A stretch of 64,000 nt of DNA from Rutidosis leptorrhynchoides (GCF_046630445.1 NC_092333.1:98554001-98618000), one strand, 5' to 3'; shown: positions 11,777-23,235, numbered from the stretch's first letter. The notes: generated by a model from the sequence alone, not told the origin. A program made the numbers and translations.

Positions 11777-13838
11777 GAGCGTTGCTTGTCCTCAAGCAAT
11801 ATAGTCTTGAAATACTAGAATCACTTCTTTATTCTTCACACTTTGTACATCAGTGATTTCTATACGGCGGTATAAACAATGGTAGTAACGATATGGTTTA
11901 CATTCCCACATGACTATAAAATTTAGATCCATTAAGGAAATTGGATCTTTATGAAAACATTTGATCTTTTGAAAATTAAATCTAGTTTTTACCCTAGATA
12001 AGTTTTCCGGAATAACCCTTCACCGGTGTTTGCAAATTCTTTTTTTTTTGTGGGTTTGGTGGGTTTCAGATTTGAAAATTTTAGCTCAAAACTTGCGGTT
12101 TTGTGTCACCCACTTGCTAACCTTGTATTAGGAAAGCAACACGTCCAGTATACTTGCTCCGTATATTACCTTTCGGTAAACTACCATCCGGTTGTAAAGG
12201 AAAGCGTTGAACAAGCAACTGTTAAGGCAATGTCCCCTGACTTGCTTTTAATTATGGTCTATAACGTGTCGGACGCAATTACTATCCTTGGTAGGAGCAA
12301 TAGTAAAGCTCACCCTTATGATTTTTCGGTCTGGCACAAGGTCCTGTCTTTGACCATGCTATGCAACCACCGTTCTTACGGTTGACACCCAATTTGGTTC
12401 AGGTGACCTAATGAATTCCAGGTGAATTCCTAGGATTTTACGTTCAATGGTAATGAACGCATTGAAAATGGGTTTTTAGAAAACAAATTGGTTTGTAATT
12501 TTGATCAAAATATTTTATCGTTCAGGCTCGAGTTTAGATATCATTGAATTCCATGAGTTTGAATTCTCAATCTTTAAGGTCAATCTCTAGGATTGAGTAA
12601 TATCAGTCTTAAAAGCTGATTTTTGATCTTTAAGGAGATTATCCTTTCTGGGGATCTGATTCATTAGTCTTATCAAGCTAATTTACACGGTGCCCCCCAT
12701 TTTACGAGATAAATCCTTCTCATGGTTAGGATAAATTTGACCACTTGACGACCCTGTTTTATGCTGAGGTCCGTGGATTTCCTGCTGATTTTAGTGATGA
12801 CTTTTCTAGATTTTTCGTCAACCTACAGCTGGTCTGGACGACAACTTCCTGACCTAAATCAAGAAGCGCGTTTCTTTTTCGGAAGACTTTACTTCCTTTT
12901 AATGATGGAATTGATTCATCGTGTAGATCCATCTTTCTTACAGTAAATCGGGTAAAACAGTTAATTTTCGTTCAAAACAAAAGTATTTTCAATTATTTGT
13001 TACAGAAATATGTGACATATGTTTAAAATATCTTGGTAAATTTTCCCACACTTGGCTTTTATTTTCCTTTTTATTGTCCTCTATTCCATTTTAAATGAAT
13101 TTTAATATTTTGGTTTATTTCTCAATTTATGTCCTTTCCGAGGTAACAATAATTTCGGTGTTAAAACCTAGTTTTATCGTTCATAAATATGTATAAACAT
13201 GATTTTGAGTTCATTTAATTGAAAATTTTGAAAAATTTTACTAGAATTGGGTAGTCAGTATATAAGACTAAGGCTGTTCTTTATTATCAGAGAGCACTAG
13301 ATTCTAATACAACTACTACTTTACTACTATTTTTAATGGTAACCAAGTGTTTAAGATAAAAAAAATTTTTTTTTAAAAAAAATTCGAAAGAATTTAACCC
13401 CTTCCCACACTTAAGATCTTGCAATGCCCTCATTTGCAAGAAATCAGTAACAATTTAAATTATTGAGGGTGATTAGCGTAGAAATGATTAAATTTTACCA
13501 AAGTTTCCAAACATATTTGTGTTTGTGTTGAATGATAAATGGTGCACATCATTTGTTCATTCCGTCTTGTTGTTATTTCACATATATTTTGCATCTTGTC
13601 ATCAAAATTAGTTGCTTTTGCTGAACTTAATGCTAGTCTTTGAAAATGCGTTGTTTTACCCTGTTGTGTACATAAGATAAACTGCAAACATATATACATA
13701 TTTTTGAAGTTTGGTATATTACCCCACATTCAAAAATTATTAACATCTAATAATAAAAGTTAGAAAATTATAAAAACTATTACAATATTAACATAAGTAT
13801 TAAATGTATCAACATTACAAATTATAAAATAAATAAAA
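11777..13838 (-). other. Long 3' untranslated region of element C
   Basis: About 2.1 kb lies between the ORF3 stop and the PPT. I see no conserved coding frame; plus-strand frames such as 12026-12385 run antisense to the element and have no recognisable motif. The same sequence starts again at 63476 in element G (shared AAGCAATATAGTCTTGAAAT and CACTTTGTACATCAGTGA), so it is a conserved non-coding part of the family. It contains one of the AATTTCGGT.....ACCTA modules found also in the ORF3 intron (near 13140-13190). Confidence 0.7.
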
Positions 13839-15194
13839 CTAAGTAGACAAGGGATGATACTGATACCAGTAGGGGTTCCATGCATAACCATATGTGTTAT
13901 AAAATGCTTCGGCTGGGTTATACGTAGGATACGGTGGTTGGATCTCTATAGACCAGGGAGGAAATACGAGCGATGGAGTAGGAATATAGTTTCTACCTAT
14001 TTGTTGGCAATAAGCTATGATTTGGTTTTGATGAACTTGCCAATCTTCAAATGCTCGATGTCTAGCATTTTCGTACTCTTGTGAAGCTATAAACCTTTGC
14101 ATTTCTGTCATTTCATTTCCCCCTCCCACATTACCTGGCTGTTGGTTTCTCTCAACCTGTGGATGTCTACCATTATATCGTACTGTGGCATTATTTCGCC
14201 TCTTCAAAACCTTCGCACCATGGTATACATTTAAACCTATTGTATCGCGGGGTTCTGGTTCTTCGATTAGTAATCCCCCCCGACTTATATCCACACCGAG
14301 ATATTCAGCAATCAAAGTAATAAATATACCACCTCCTATTATGCTATGCGGTCTCATCCCCCTAACCATAGCTGATAAATAATAACCCACACAATATGGT
14401 ATACTTACAGCGCTTTGTGGGTCTCGAATACACATGTGGTAAAACAAATCCTGTTCATTTACCTTTTCCTTATTCTTACCTCTTTGTGTAATCGAATTAG
14501 CTAAAAATCTATGAATTACTCTTAACTCTGCTCTATCTATATCCAAATAAGAGTAATTTCCCCCTTTGAATCGGTGATGGCTAGTCATTTGACTCCATAC
14601 ACCATGTGTATCAAAATTCTCATCTATCTTCCTACCGTTCAATATCAACCCTCTACAATCGGCAGATGCTAACTCCTCAGGCGTATATATACGTAAAGCC
14701 TGAGCCATGTCTAGTAAAGACATGTGGCGCATCGATCCTCCTAACAAAAATCTAATAAAAGATCGATCGGTTAAACTAGCTACCCGATCATTTAATTCTA
14801 TACTACACAACAATTCTTCACACCATACTTTATATACAGGTCTACGCATGTTGAATAACCGTACCCAATCGTTAAAAGTAGAATTACCATACCTCTGTGC
14901 AAGTAATTCCCTAATTGGCCCGGCCAATTCTACAGCTTCTAATGGTCCCCATTCTATGACCCTAGGTACTTCAACAGCTTTAGAATGAAGAGTATGCAAG
15001 CCCCTTTGGTATTTTGGATAATCTATCCAAAGTCTGTCAAATCTCAGGTTCGGGTGCAAATCTTCCAAGTGCATATCAGAAAATGTCATGACTGGATGAG
15101 GTATATCTTGTTTGTAGTAGTTATCCACCTCCTGTTGTTCCGCATTCTCAGCAGGAGCATTGCGAGCATGGGATGAAGATTCACCCCTTTCAGT
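13839..15194 (-). CDS. ORF3 exon 2: ATHILA ORF1-type protein of element C
   Basis: The frame is 451 codons and open. The central part (HRFLANSITQRGKNKEKVNE and the following YHMCI.......IPYCVGYYLS region) resembles the plant ATHILA ORF1 / putative plant transposon protein families (PF03078 group); the biochemical role is unknown. The N-terminal part is charged, the middle is helical-looking, and the C-terminal 90 residues are rich in Pro, Tyr, Asn and Gln (YPTYNPAEAFYNTYGYAWNP). I see no signal peptide or clear membrane segment, so it is not an obvious envelope protein despite its env-like position after integrase. There is no ATG near the start (the first Met is about 36 codons in); instead TGTGTTTTGCAG precedes it, a splice acceptor. 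Joined to the 14-codon exon at 17038-17079 it gives a 465-residue product. Confidence 0.8.
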   Translation of the reverse strand, partial: TERGESSSHARNAPAENAEQQEVDNYYKQDIPHPVMTFSDMHLEDLHPNLRFDRLWIDYPKYQRGLHTLHSKAVEVPRVIEWGPLEAVELAGPIRELLAQRYGNSTFNDWVRLFNMRRPVYKVWCEELLCSIELNDRVASLTDRSFIRFLLGGSMRHMSLLDMAQALRIYTPEELASADCRGLILNGRKIDENFDTHGVWSQMTSHHRFKGGNYSYLDIDRAELRVIHRFLANSITQRGKNKEKVNEQDLFYHMCIRDPQSAVSIPYCVGYYLSAMVRGMRPHSIIGGGIFITLIAEYLGVDISRGGLLIEEPEPRDTIGLNVYHGAKVLKRRNNATVRYNGRHPQVERNQQPGNVGGGNEMTEMQRFIASQEYENARHRAFEDWQVHQNQIIAYCQQIGRNYIPTPSLVFPPWSIEIQPPYPTYNPAEAFYNTYGYAWNPYWYQYHPLST

Positions 15195-17037
15195 CTGCAA
15201 AACACATCAAACACAATTTTTGTGCATCCAAATATGCATTAGTGTCAGCAAAATCATCAATCAAAATAATTACAATGACATGTTTAATTTATATCAAACT
15301 TAAGCTCATTTTCATATTTTCATCAAATCTACACTTTTTCAAATAAGCATATACGAAAATGTTCGCCAAGTTCATAAGCATTCAACTCAAATAACATGTC
15401 AAAATAATCATCACTAGCAATTAAACAAGTTTCAAATGGCATTATCTCTCAAAAATCAAGTTCATGAATTTTAGACTTGAAAAAGTCCACTTTAATTCTC
15501 AAAATCATGTTTAGGCTCAAAGTTTGGATCATTTAACTACCTAAACATGTTACACTACTTAATTTAGCAACAATTCATGACAAAAATCGGCCATAACCTG
15601 TTTATATCAAAAAAGCCCCAAATTGCTCAAGAACACAAACCCTAGATTACTCAAAATTTGAAGTTTAAGGCTTCTAATCATGTTAAATAGCATCAATCTA
15701 GGCAATCTAGGTTATACAAGGATAATATATAAGCAATTTAAGCATAATTACACTAAAAAGCATCAAAATCGAATTGGGTATAAAATTGCTCAAGAACACC
15801 AATTTTCGGATTAAATGGTGTTTAGGTGTAGAAATTTACCGTTTTTCTTGAGTAATTCCTTGATAGCATCCTTCTTAACATGATTTTAGTAAAAGATTTG
15901 ATGATTAACGGTGAAAAATTGTGAATTTGGGAGTGTTTTCTCGGGTTTTTTCGGGTTTTATTTCGCAGTATTTTTGTGGTGTGGTGTGTGGACTGATCAG
16001 TTCGGCTGTTTATATTTTTTTTCTGTATTTTGCATTCTCCGCGAGTCGCGGCATATTTACCCTTCAAACTCCGCGACTCGCGGCGTTTGGTTTTTTTTTT
16101 TTTTATATATAAAACCTTATACTTTATAAAACTTATAATTAATTAAATTTTAAAAATTTGTTTTTCTTTGTTTTAGGACGAGGTCGTTTCGGATCGATGT
16201 CCTAGTCCGTCCCTCGACAAAATTTTAAAATTTGTCAATTCAAAGCTCGGTTTTAAAAGTAAAGATTTTTGGGTTTTTTTTAATGTTTTTGGCATACTTT
16301 AGTTTAATAAGATTAAAAATAATGATAATAAAAGTTCTCGTCCCTCCCTCGGGTAAAGCAATTTCGGTTCAAAGACCTAGTCTTCAACTTACGACGAATT
16401 TTAAAAATCATATTTTTAACTTAACGAAATAAAGTAAATTTTTGTTTTTAAATTCACACCAACTTAAATTTAAAAATGCATAAAATTAAAAATTTACACC
16501 AAACTTAATTAAAAATGCATAATATTAAAAATTCACACCAAACTTTATATTATATTTTTGTTTTTATACATACAAACTTATATTAAAAATATTAATTTTT
16601 CAAATATTGACAAACTTAAATATATTGATTTTACAGAGTTCACAATATTAATTTAAGATTTATATATTAATTTTAAAATGGTAAAAATAAAATTAAAAAA
16701 ATCTTTTTGGCTTTTTATCCCACTTTAATCAATCAAATATTATCAAAAATATGCGCCCCTCTTTTCGGTAAAGTAATTTCGGTTCCATAACCTAATTTAA
16801 CTCATGACGAATTTTTGAAATATTTTGGGTTGATTGATTAAAGATATTTATACCTTAAGAATAAACGTTAAATTTCGCAGTGATGTAATAAATTTTTGTA
16901 TGATATCAATAATTTCGATCGCCAAACCTAATTTTATTCAATACCAATTTAATACTTTATAGCGAACAAATTAGCGTTTATTATCAAAAGGTTAAAAATA
17001 AAAATAAAAATAAAAACAAAAAACTGTACAGACTTAC
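15195..17037 (-). other. Predicted intron of ORF3, element C
   Basis: The donor is CACAG|GTAAGT at 17038/17037 and the acceptor TTTTGCAG|ACT at 15195/15194, giving 1843 bp. The equivalent in element F is 33422-35182 with identical donor core and acceptor. The intron is AT-rich with no conserved frame. It holds a palindrome pair (16037-16083) and repeated AATTTCGGTTC...ACCTA...GACGAATTTT modules (16190-16410 and 16750-16830). An ATATAAAC sequence (minus strand, near 16010) downstream of the palindromes could be a TATA-like site, so an internal promoter is an alternative to splicing. Confidence 0.7.
16037..16083. promoter_or_regulatory. Paired palindromes, ORF3 intron of C
   Basis: CCGCGAGTCGCGG (16039-16051) and CCGCGACTCGCGG (16071-16083) are both perfect odd palindromes with centres 32 bp apart. 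Each is preceded by CT on the plus strand, as in the LTR copies. Confidence 0.75.
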
Positions 17038-17079
17038 CTGTGAGATAGTATTCTTAGTTATATGATCTATCCCATTCAT
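17038..17079 (-). CDS. ORF3 exon 1 (14 codons) of element C
   Basis: ATG at 17079-17077 opens a 14-codon frame (MNGIDHITKNTISQ) that runs to a canonical donor, TCTCACAG|GTAAGT. It overlaps the last 26 bases of ORF2 in the +1 frame. The joined frame enters exon 2 (TERGESSS...) without a shift. Element F has the same arrangement: 14 codons, the same donor, the same 26-base overlap and the sequence MSQLKQVSENSISQ. Conservation of length, frame and the ISQ end, while the ORF2 frame across the same bases differs, supports translation. Splicing itself is inferred. Confidence 0.7.
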
Positions 17080-17470
17080 AAGATAGTCGGTTTAATTGGT
17101 TTTCCATTGCTACATAGGCGTAACCTCGAGCATTCAGTGTTTTTTCTTCTAAACATATGAACGGTCCGTCTCTGCATAAAGTAACAAATTCGGTATTTGA
17201 ATAGGTTTGATTATTTGAACATTTACCTCCATGTGACCATTTTCTGCATTTGTGACATCTTTCTAGGTGTCGTGCTCTTCTTTTCGCTGCGAATTTTGAT
17301 TTTCCTTTACCAAATTGTAACTTATTATCTTCGCATCTGGATTCTTTTCTTACTCCGTCCAATCTTTCTCTGATTACTGATACTATTTCACTCGGTAGTG
17401 TGTCATTATTACGTTTAGTGATCAAAGCGTGTAGCATTAGACCATGTTTTAGTTCACAGGCAGTCTTCAT
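17054..17470 (-). CDS. ORF2: zinc-knuckle-like accessory protein of element C
   Basis: The product has 138 residues. A CHKCRKWSHGGKC motif (C-x2-C-x4-H-x3-C, one residue short of a classical CCHC knuckle) follows a basic GKGKSKFAAKRRARHLERC stretch, so nucleic-acid binding is plausible. F has a homologue at 35199-35615 with the same motif and similar length. The start ATG lies 4 bases after a TTTATTTTTTTTAG sequence that looks like a splice acceptor, and F has the same acceptor 11 bases before its ATG. ORF2 may therefore be made from a spliced RNA with an unseen 5' exon. It lies 165 bp after the integrase stop. I do not recognise the family by name. Confidence 0.65.
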   Translation of the reverse strand: MKTACELKHGLMLHALITKRNNDTLPSEIVSVIRERLDGVRKESRCEDNKLQFGKGKSKFAAKRRARHLERCHKCRKWSHGGKCSNNQTYSNTEFVTLCRDGPFICLEEKTLNARGYAYVAMENQLNRLSYEWDRSYN

Positions 17471-17634
17471 TTCCTAAAAAAAATAAAAATTCAGAATGGG
17501 GGGAGAAGACTAGTTCTTTAGGGTCTGCTAGGGAAAGACCATTCGGGTTCCATTTTCGAGAGCTACACGAAAACAGACAATCTAACTCTAACAGAAATAC
17601 ATAAAATCCTTTAAAGACTTGATTCTCCCCACAC

Positions 17635-18921
17635 TTAGTTAGCTGTGTTATCGAAATTGTGATTAACTTCGTTGTCAACTTCCATTGGACTATCTATGTA
17701 GTGTTTAACTCTGTGACCATTAACTTTAAATTCAATCCCATTTGAATTTATTAATTCTATCGTTCCGTATGGGAAAACTCTTTTGACTATGAATGGTCCA
17801 GACCATCTTGATTTCAATTTTCCAGGAAATAGCTTGAATCGTGAATTGAAAAGAAGAACTCTGTCTCCTTCTTTAAATTCTTTTAAACTTCTGATTCTTT
17901 TATCATGCCATTTCTTCGTTTTTTCTTTATAGATTAACGAATTTTCGTATGCTTCATGTCTTAATTCTTCTAATTCGTTTAGTTGACTTAATCGTAGACG
18001 TCCAGCTTCATGTAAATCAAGATTACATGTCTTCAAAGCCCAAAATGCTTTGTGTTCAATTTCTACTGGAAGATGACATGCTTTTCCATAAACGAGTCTA
18101 AAAGGTGTGGTTCCAATTGGAGTTTTGTAAGCTGTTCTAAAAGCCCAGAGTGCATCCTCCAACTTAATGGACCATTCCTTCGGATTTGATCCTACAGTTT
18201 TCTCTAGAATACGTTTTAAAACTCGGTTGGTATTTTCAACTTGTCCACTTGTTTGTGGATGATATGCGGTGGAGATTTTATGAGTTACTCCATATCTTTT
18301 GAGAACTTTTTCAAGTTGATTGTTACAGAAATTAGTTCCACGATCACTTATTAAAGCTTTCGGTGTTCCAAACCTTGCAAAAAGACGTTTTAAAAAGTTG
18401 ACTACAACTCGTGCATCGTTAGTTGGGAGAGCTTGTGCTTCCGCCCATTTAGATACATAATCAATGGCAACGAGAATGTAGAGATTATTATGAGATTTTG
18501 GAAATGGACCCATAAAGTCAATACCCCAAATGTCAAATACTTCACATACTTGAATGACATTTCGTGGCATTTCATCACGTTGACTTATTTTTCCGACCCT
18601 TTGACATGCATCACAGGATTTGCAAAGAAGGTGTGCGTCTTTGTAAATTGTAGGCCAATAGAATCCAGCTTCATAAACTTTTCTTGCTGTTAGTTGAGGC
18701 CCATAATGCCCTCCTGTTGGTCCTGTGTGACAATGGTTTAAAATTTTACTAGCTTCATCTCCGAATACACATCGGCGTATTATTCCATCTGGACAACTTT
18801 TAAATAGATGTGGATCTTCCCAAAAATAGTGTTTTATATCACTAAAGAATTTCTTTCGTTTTTGGTACGATAATCCTTTTTCAAGGAATCCACATACTAA
18901 GTAGTTTGCATAGTCTGCAAA
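17635..18921 (-). pseudogene. Integrase region of element C pol
   Basis: The frame is open from 18921 to the stop at 17635 and is the same frame as RT but cut off from it by stops. An HHCC zinc-binding segment ([11 protein letters not shown]...LCKSCDACQ) is followed by the catalytic core: D in [10 protein letters not shown] in ISDRGTNFC and E in SGQVENTNR, giving a D,D-35-E set. The C-terminal part ([20 protein letters not shown], then [15 protein letters not shown]) is the GPF/Y module; there is no chromodomain, as expected for Athila. The protein ends [11 protein letters not shown]. In F the same point is followed by about 1 kb of extra coding sequence. Confidence 0.88.
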
Positions 18922-19128
18922 CTATGGAATTTCATTTTAATCTATCTTCAATAGATATTCATCAGGAAAATTGTCTTGTATGGCCGATTCATTTAGAACT
19001 TCTAATTCGGGATTTTCAAGACGAGAAAGATGATCAGCGGCGAGATTTTCTGCTCCTCTTTTATCTCAGATTTCAATATCAAAATCTTGTAAGAGTAAGA
19101 TCCAACGGATTAATCTTGGTTTGGCATC

Positions 19129-21918
19129 TTATTTTGAAAATAGGTATCTAAGAGCAGAATGGTCGGTATAGACCACCGTTTTTGCTAGAACGAGATATGA
19201 TCGAAATTTGTCAAAAGCAAAGACAATAGCAAGGAGTTCTTTTTCAGTAGTTGTATAATTTGTTTGTGCTCCTTGTAACGTCTTACTAGCATAATATATA
19301 GGTTGAAATCGTTTTTCAATCCTTTGTCCTAAAACGGCTCCAATTGCAAAATCACTTGCATCGCACATTAGTTCAAACGGTAGATTCCAATTTGGTGTTA
19401 TCATTATCGGCGCGTTAGTGAGTTTCTCTTTAAGAATATTAAAAGATTTGATGCATTCATCTGAAAAGATGAATGGAGCATCTTTTTCTAGGAGTTTATT
19501 CATAGGAGTGGCAATTTTAGAAAAATCTTTTATGAAACGTCGGTAAAAACCGGCATGCCCTAGAAAACTCCTAACTCCTCTAACATTGGTGGGATGTGGA
19601 AGTTTAGCAATTACATCTACTTTAGCTCTATCCACTTCAATTCCTTCCTTCGAAATTTTATGTCCAAGAACGATGCCTTCTTTAACCATAAAATGGCATT
19701 TCTTCCAATTAAGAACTAGATTTGATTGTTCACATCCAATAAGCATTCGTTCAAGATTAGCTAGAAATGTTTCAAATGTATCACCGAAGACTGAAAAGTC
19801 ATCCATGAAAACTTCCATGCATTCTTCTATCATGTCGTGAAAAATCGCCATCATGCACCTTTGAAAGGTTGCAGGGGCGTTGCAAAGTCCAAATGGCATG
19901 CGTTTGTAAGCAAAAGTACCATAAAGGCACGTGAATGTGGTTTTCTCTTGATCTTCGGGTGCTATTGGAATTTGAAAATATCCAGAAAATCCATCAAGAA
20001 AATAATAATAACTATTTCCGGCTAATCTTTCCAACATTTGATCAATGAAAGGTAAGGGAAAATGATCTTTTCTGGTGGCGTCATTTAATTTTCTATAATC
20101 AATACATACACGCCATCCTGTTACAGTCATAGTAGGAATAAGCTCATTTTTCTCATTTGTAATGACAGTCATGCCACCCTTCTTAGGCACGCATTGAACT
20201 GGGCTTACCCATGGACTATCAGAAATTGGATATATCAAACCTGCATCTAGCAGTTTAATAATCTCTTTCTTAACTACATCTTGCATATTAGGATTTAGTC
20301 TTCGTTGGCGTTGCACATACGTTTTATGACCTTCTTCCATAAGGATTTTATGTGTGCAATACGAAGGACTTATTCCTTTAATATCATGAATCTTCCATGC
20401 AATAGCTGGTTTATGAGCTTTCAACACAGAAATGAGTTGTGATTTCTCATTTTCAGTAAGAGAAGACGATAATATTACAGGTAATTCAGATTCACCATGT
20501 AAATAAGCGTATTCCAAATGGTTTGGAAGTGGCTTTAACTCTAATTTCGGAGGTTCTTCTATTGATGATTTATATCGATATCTGTCTTCTTCTTTTAGCA
20601 TTTGAATTTCTTCTGTTGTTGGTTCATATCCATTAGCTATAAGTGTAGCTAATATTTCAGCTTCATCAATTGGTTCATTACCTTCTCCTAAAGAACATTC
20701 TCCTGTTCCTTGTAATTCTGGAAATTCTTCTAACAATTCTGCATGTGAGTCTATAGTTTGAATATAATAACATGTATCATCTGCAGATTGCGGTTGTTGC
20801 ATTGCTCTATCAACTGAAAAGGTAACACTTTCGTCCTCTATACTTAGGGTCAATTTCTTACCGAACACGTCTATCATTGCTTTAGCCGTGTTTAAGAATG
20901 GTCTTCCTAATATGAGAGGAACTTGAGAATCTTCTTCCATGTCCAGAACAACAAAATCTACTGGAAATACTAAAGTACCAACTTTGACTAGCATGTTCTC
21001 CATTATCCCTCTAGGATATTTTATTGATCTATCGGCCAGTTGTATACTTATTCTGGTTGGTTTCAATTCTCCAAGGTCTAGTTTAGCGTATAGTGAATAC
21101 GGCATTAGATTTATACTAGCACCTAAGTCTGCCAATGCTTCTATTGAACTAAGACTACCCAGAAAACATGGAATTGTGAAACTTCCTGGATCAGATAATT
21201 TTTCTGGTATCTTATTCAACAGCACTGCTGAACAATTAGCATTCATAGTAACAGCCGAGAGTTCTTCCATTTTCTTTCTATTCGTGATCAGATCTTTCAA
21301 GAATTTAGCATATCTAGGCATTCCTGAAATCACATCAATGAAAGGAAGATTTACATTTATCTGTTTAAACATATCCAAGAATTTGGATTTCTCGACTTCA
21401 AGTTTCTCTTTCTTCATTTTACTCGGGTAAGGAAGTGGTGGTTGGTATGGTTTAACATAAGGTTTATCCTTAGCTGTGTTATCTTCATTAACCTTTTCAA
21501 TTACCGGTTCTTTTTCCTTATCTTGTTCAGGTTGTGGTTCTTGTGGAGTAGGAATAGCTTCATCAGAAGTTACAGGTATTTTAGGTGGTTTAAGTGTTGT
21601 ACCACTTCTTGTGGTAATGGTTTTAGCTATTTCATTCCGGGGGTTTGCATTTGTATCACTAGGTAGACTTCCCGGTTTTCTTTCACCTATTAACCTTGCT
21701 AGGTTACTTACTTCTTGTTCCAGATTTTGAATAGAAGCTTGTTGATTTCTAAATGCTTGAGCATTTTGTTCATTAGTTTGTTTCTGAGATGTGAAAAACT
21801 GCGTTTGAGTTTCAACTAGCTTCGTCATCATATCTTCTAAATTCGGCTTTTTATCATCGGGTTGTGGTGGTTTGTTTTGAAAATTAGGTCTTTGCTGATT
21901 GTAATTATTGTTGGACAC
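19129..21918 (-). pseudogene. Protease, reverse transcriptase and RNase H of element C
   Basis: A 929-codon open frame begins in the end of Gag (Gln-rich, NNYNQQRPN) and continues into PR, RT and RH. Protease: active-site block ADLGASINLMPYSLY and the later LILGRPFL block. Reverse transcriptase: DSPWVSPVQCVPKKGG, WRVCIDYRKLND, LDGFSGYFQIPI, RMPFGLCNAPATFQ and the active site EVFMDDFSVFG. RNase H starts at LMCDASDFAIGAVLGQ, with TEKELLAIVFAFDKFRSY and VYTDHSALRYLF. The frame ends at a CAA-to-TAA stop just after LFSK; F has CAA there. Further in-frame stops at 19066, 18937 and 18922 separate it from integrase. Confidence 0.93.
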
Positions 21919-22035
21919 TTGTTGATTTCTAGGACCTTGTTGGTTGTTGTATGGAACATTTCTGTTATAATTCTAATTTTGATTGTAGATCGGTCTTGGC
22001 GGTTGATAATTATTCTGATAATTATTTCCAGGCCT

Positions 22036-23235
22036 TTAGTTTATGTATGAAATATTCTCTCTTTGTTCCATTGTTAATTCAATACTGAGACAATCTTTTG
22101 TCAAATGTGGTCCTCCACACTGCTCACAACTAATTCGTATTGAGTGTATATCTTTAGTCATCTTTTCCATTCGTCTCTCGACATCATCTATCTTTGCGGA
22201 AATGGAATCTAAGTCATGGCTAGAATCGGCTCTAGCTGCTTTAGATGATCTAACGATTTCTTTTTCTTGGTGCCACTCATGTGAGTGGGAAGCAGTGTTA
22301 TCAATAATTTTGTAAGCATCAGTTTCTGTTTTCTTCATCATAGAACCACCAGCTGCTATATCGATGTCTTTCCTTGTAGTGATGTCGCATCCTTGGTAGA
22401 ATATTTGTACTATTTGACAGGTGTCTAAACCATGTTGCGGACATCCTCTTAATAACTTTTCAAATCTTGTCCATGCCTCATATAGAGTTTCATTTGGTTT
22501 TTGTGTGAATGTAAAAATTTCTCCTTGAAGTCTTACGGCTTTAGATGCAGGAAAGAATTGTTTAAGAAAATTTTCAACTAAAACATCCCATGTATCAATC
22601 GCCCCTTCAGGTAACGATTCCAACCAATCTTTGGCTTCTCCCTTTAAAGTTCAGGGAAATAACATGAGATATATCTGTTCATCCTCAACTTCTCTTATTT
22701 TAAATAGAGTGCAGATCCTATTAAAGGTACGAAGATGTTCATTTGGATCTTCCTTCGGCGCACCACTAAATTGGCATTGATTAGTCACCATGTGTAGAAT
22801 TTGTCCTTTGATTTCATAATCTGGCGCATTAATGTCTGGATGAGTAATTGCGTGACCTTGGCCAGTGCGTTTAGCTCTCATTCGGTCTTCCATACTTAAA
22901 GGTTCCAGATTCTCCATAATTGAATTTGTTGAATCCGGATCACTAGAGGATTCTGATTTAATGGTTTGTTCCTCAACAATCTCTGTTTGAATGATTGGTG
23001 GTTCCGGAGGAAAAATTAATGGTTCAGGATCTACGAATCGTCCCTGAATATTCTCCGGATTCTCAATTGTGAGGTCGGGTTCAAAAAATGGATTATCGAA
23101 AATTTGAATTGGAGTACTTGGTCGACTGGATGACGATTCTAAAGAAAAATCAACGGCGGTAATATTAGCTAGATGTCTTGATCTAGTTATAGGTGGTGAA
23201 CGTACAAAAGGTGGTGAACGTCTTGCTCGGTGCAT
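22036..23235 (-). pseudogene. gag of element C
   Basis: A Ty3/gypsy Gag beginning MHRARRSPPF at 23235. The N-terminal 100 residues are Pro/Ser/Glu-rich. The retrotransposon gag (capsid) domain follows: FSGAPKEDPNEHLRTF, then LKGEAKDWLESLPEGAIDTW, FLKQFFPASKAVRLQ and QKPNETLYEAWTRFEKLL. A zinc-knuckle-like CEQCGGPHLTKDC segment (C-x2-C-x4-H-x4-C) is near the C-terminus. Two stops interrupt it: TGG-to-TGA at 22651-22653 and CAA-to-TAA at 22036-22038. A third (CAG to TAG) lies near 21974 in the Gln/Asn-rich linker to protease. In F the first two positions are TGG and CAA, so these are private lesions of C. Confidence 0.9.

Noticed and set aside
11434..11778. 114-codon plus-strand frame, with counterparts at 26306 and 62965
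   Set aside because: It recurs only because it lies in the LTR. It runs antisense to transcription and its length differs among LTR copies.
12026..12385. 119-codon plus-strand open frame
   Set aside because: It lies antisense in the 3' UTR of element C. The related UTR in element G does not keep it clearly open, and it has no recognisable domain.
13854..15176. Plus-strand frames across ORF3 of C
   Set aside because: These are shadows of the minus-strand 451-codon exon, which is the one with a homologue in F.
13839..15194. Reading ORF3 as a retroviral-type envelope gene
   Set aside because: The position is env-like, but no signal peptide, cleavage site or transmembrane segment is visible; it fits ATHILA ORF1-type proteins instead.
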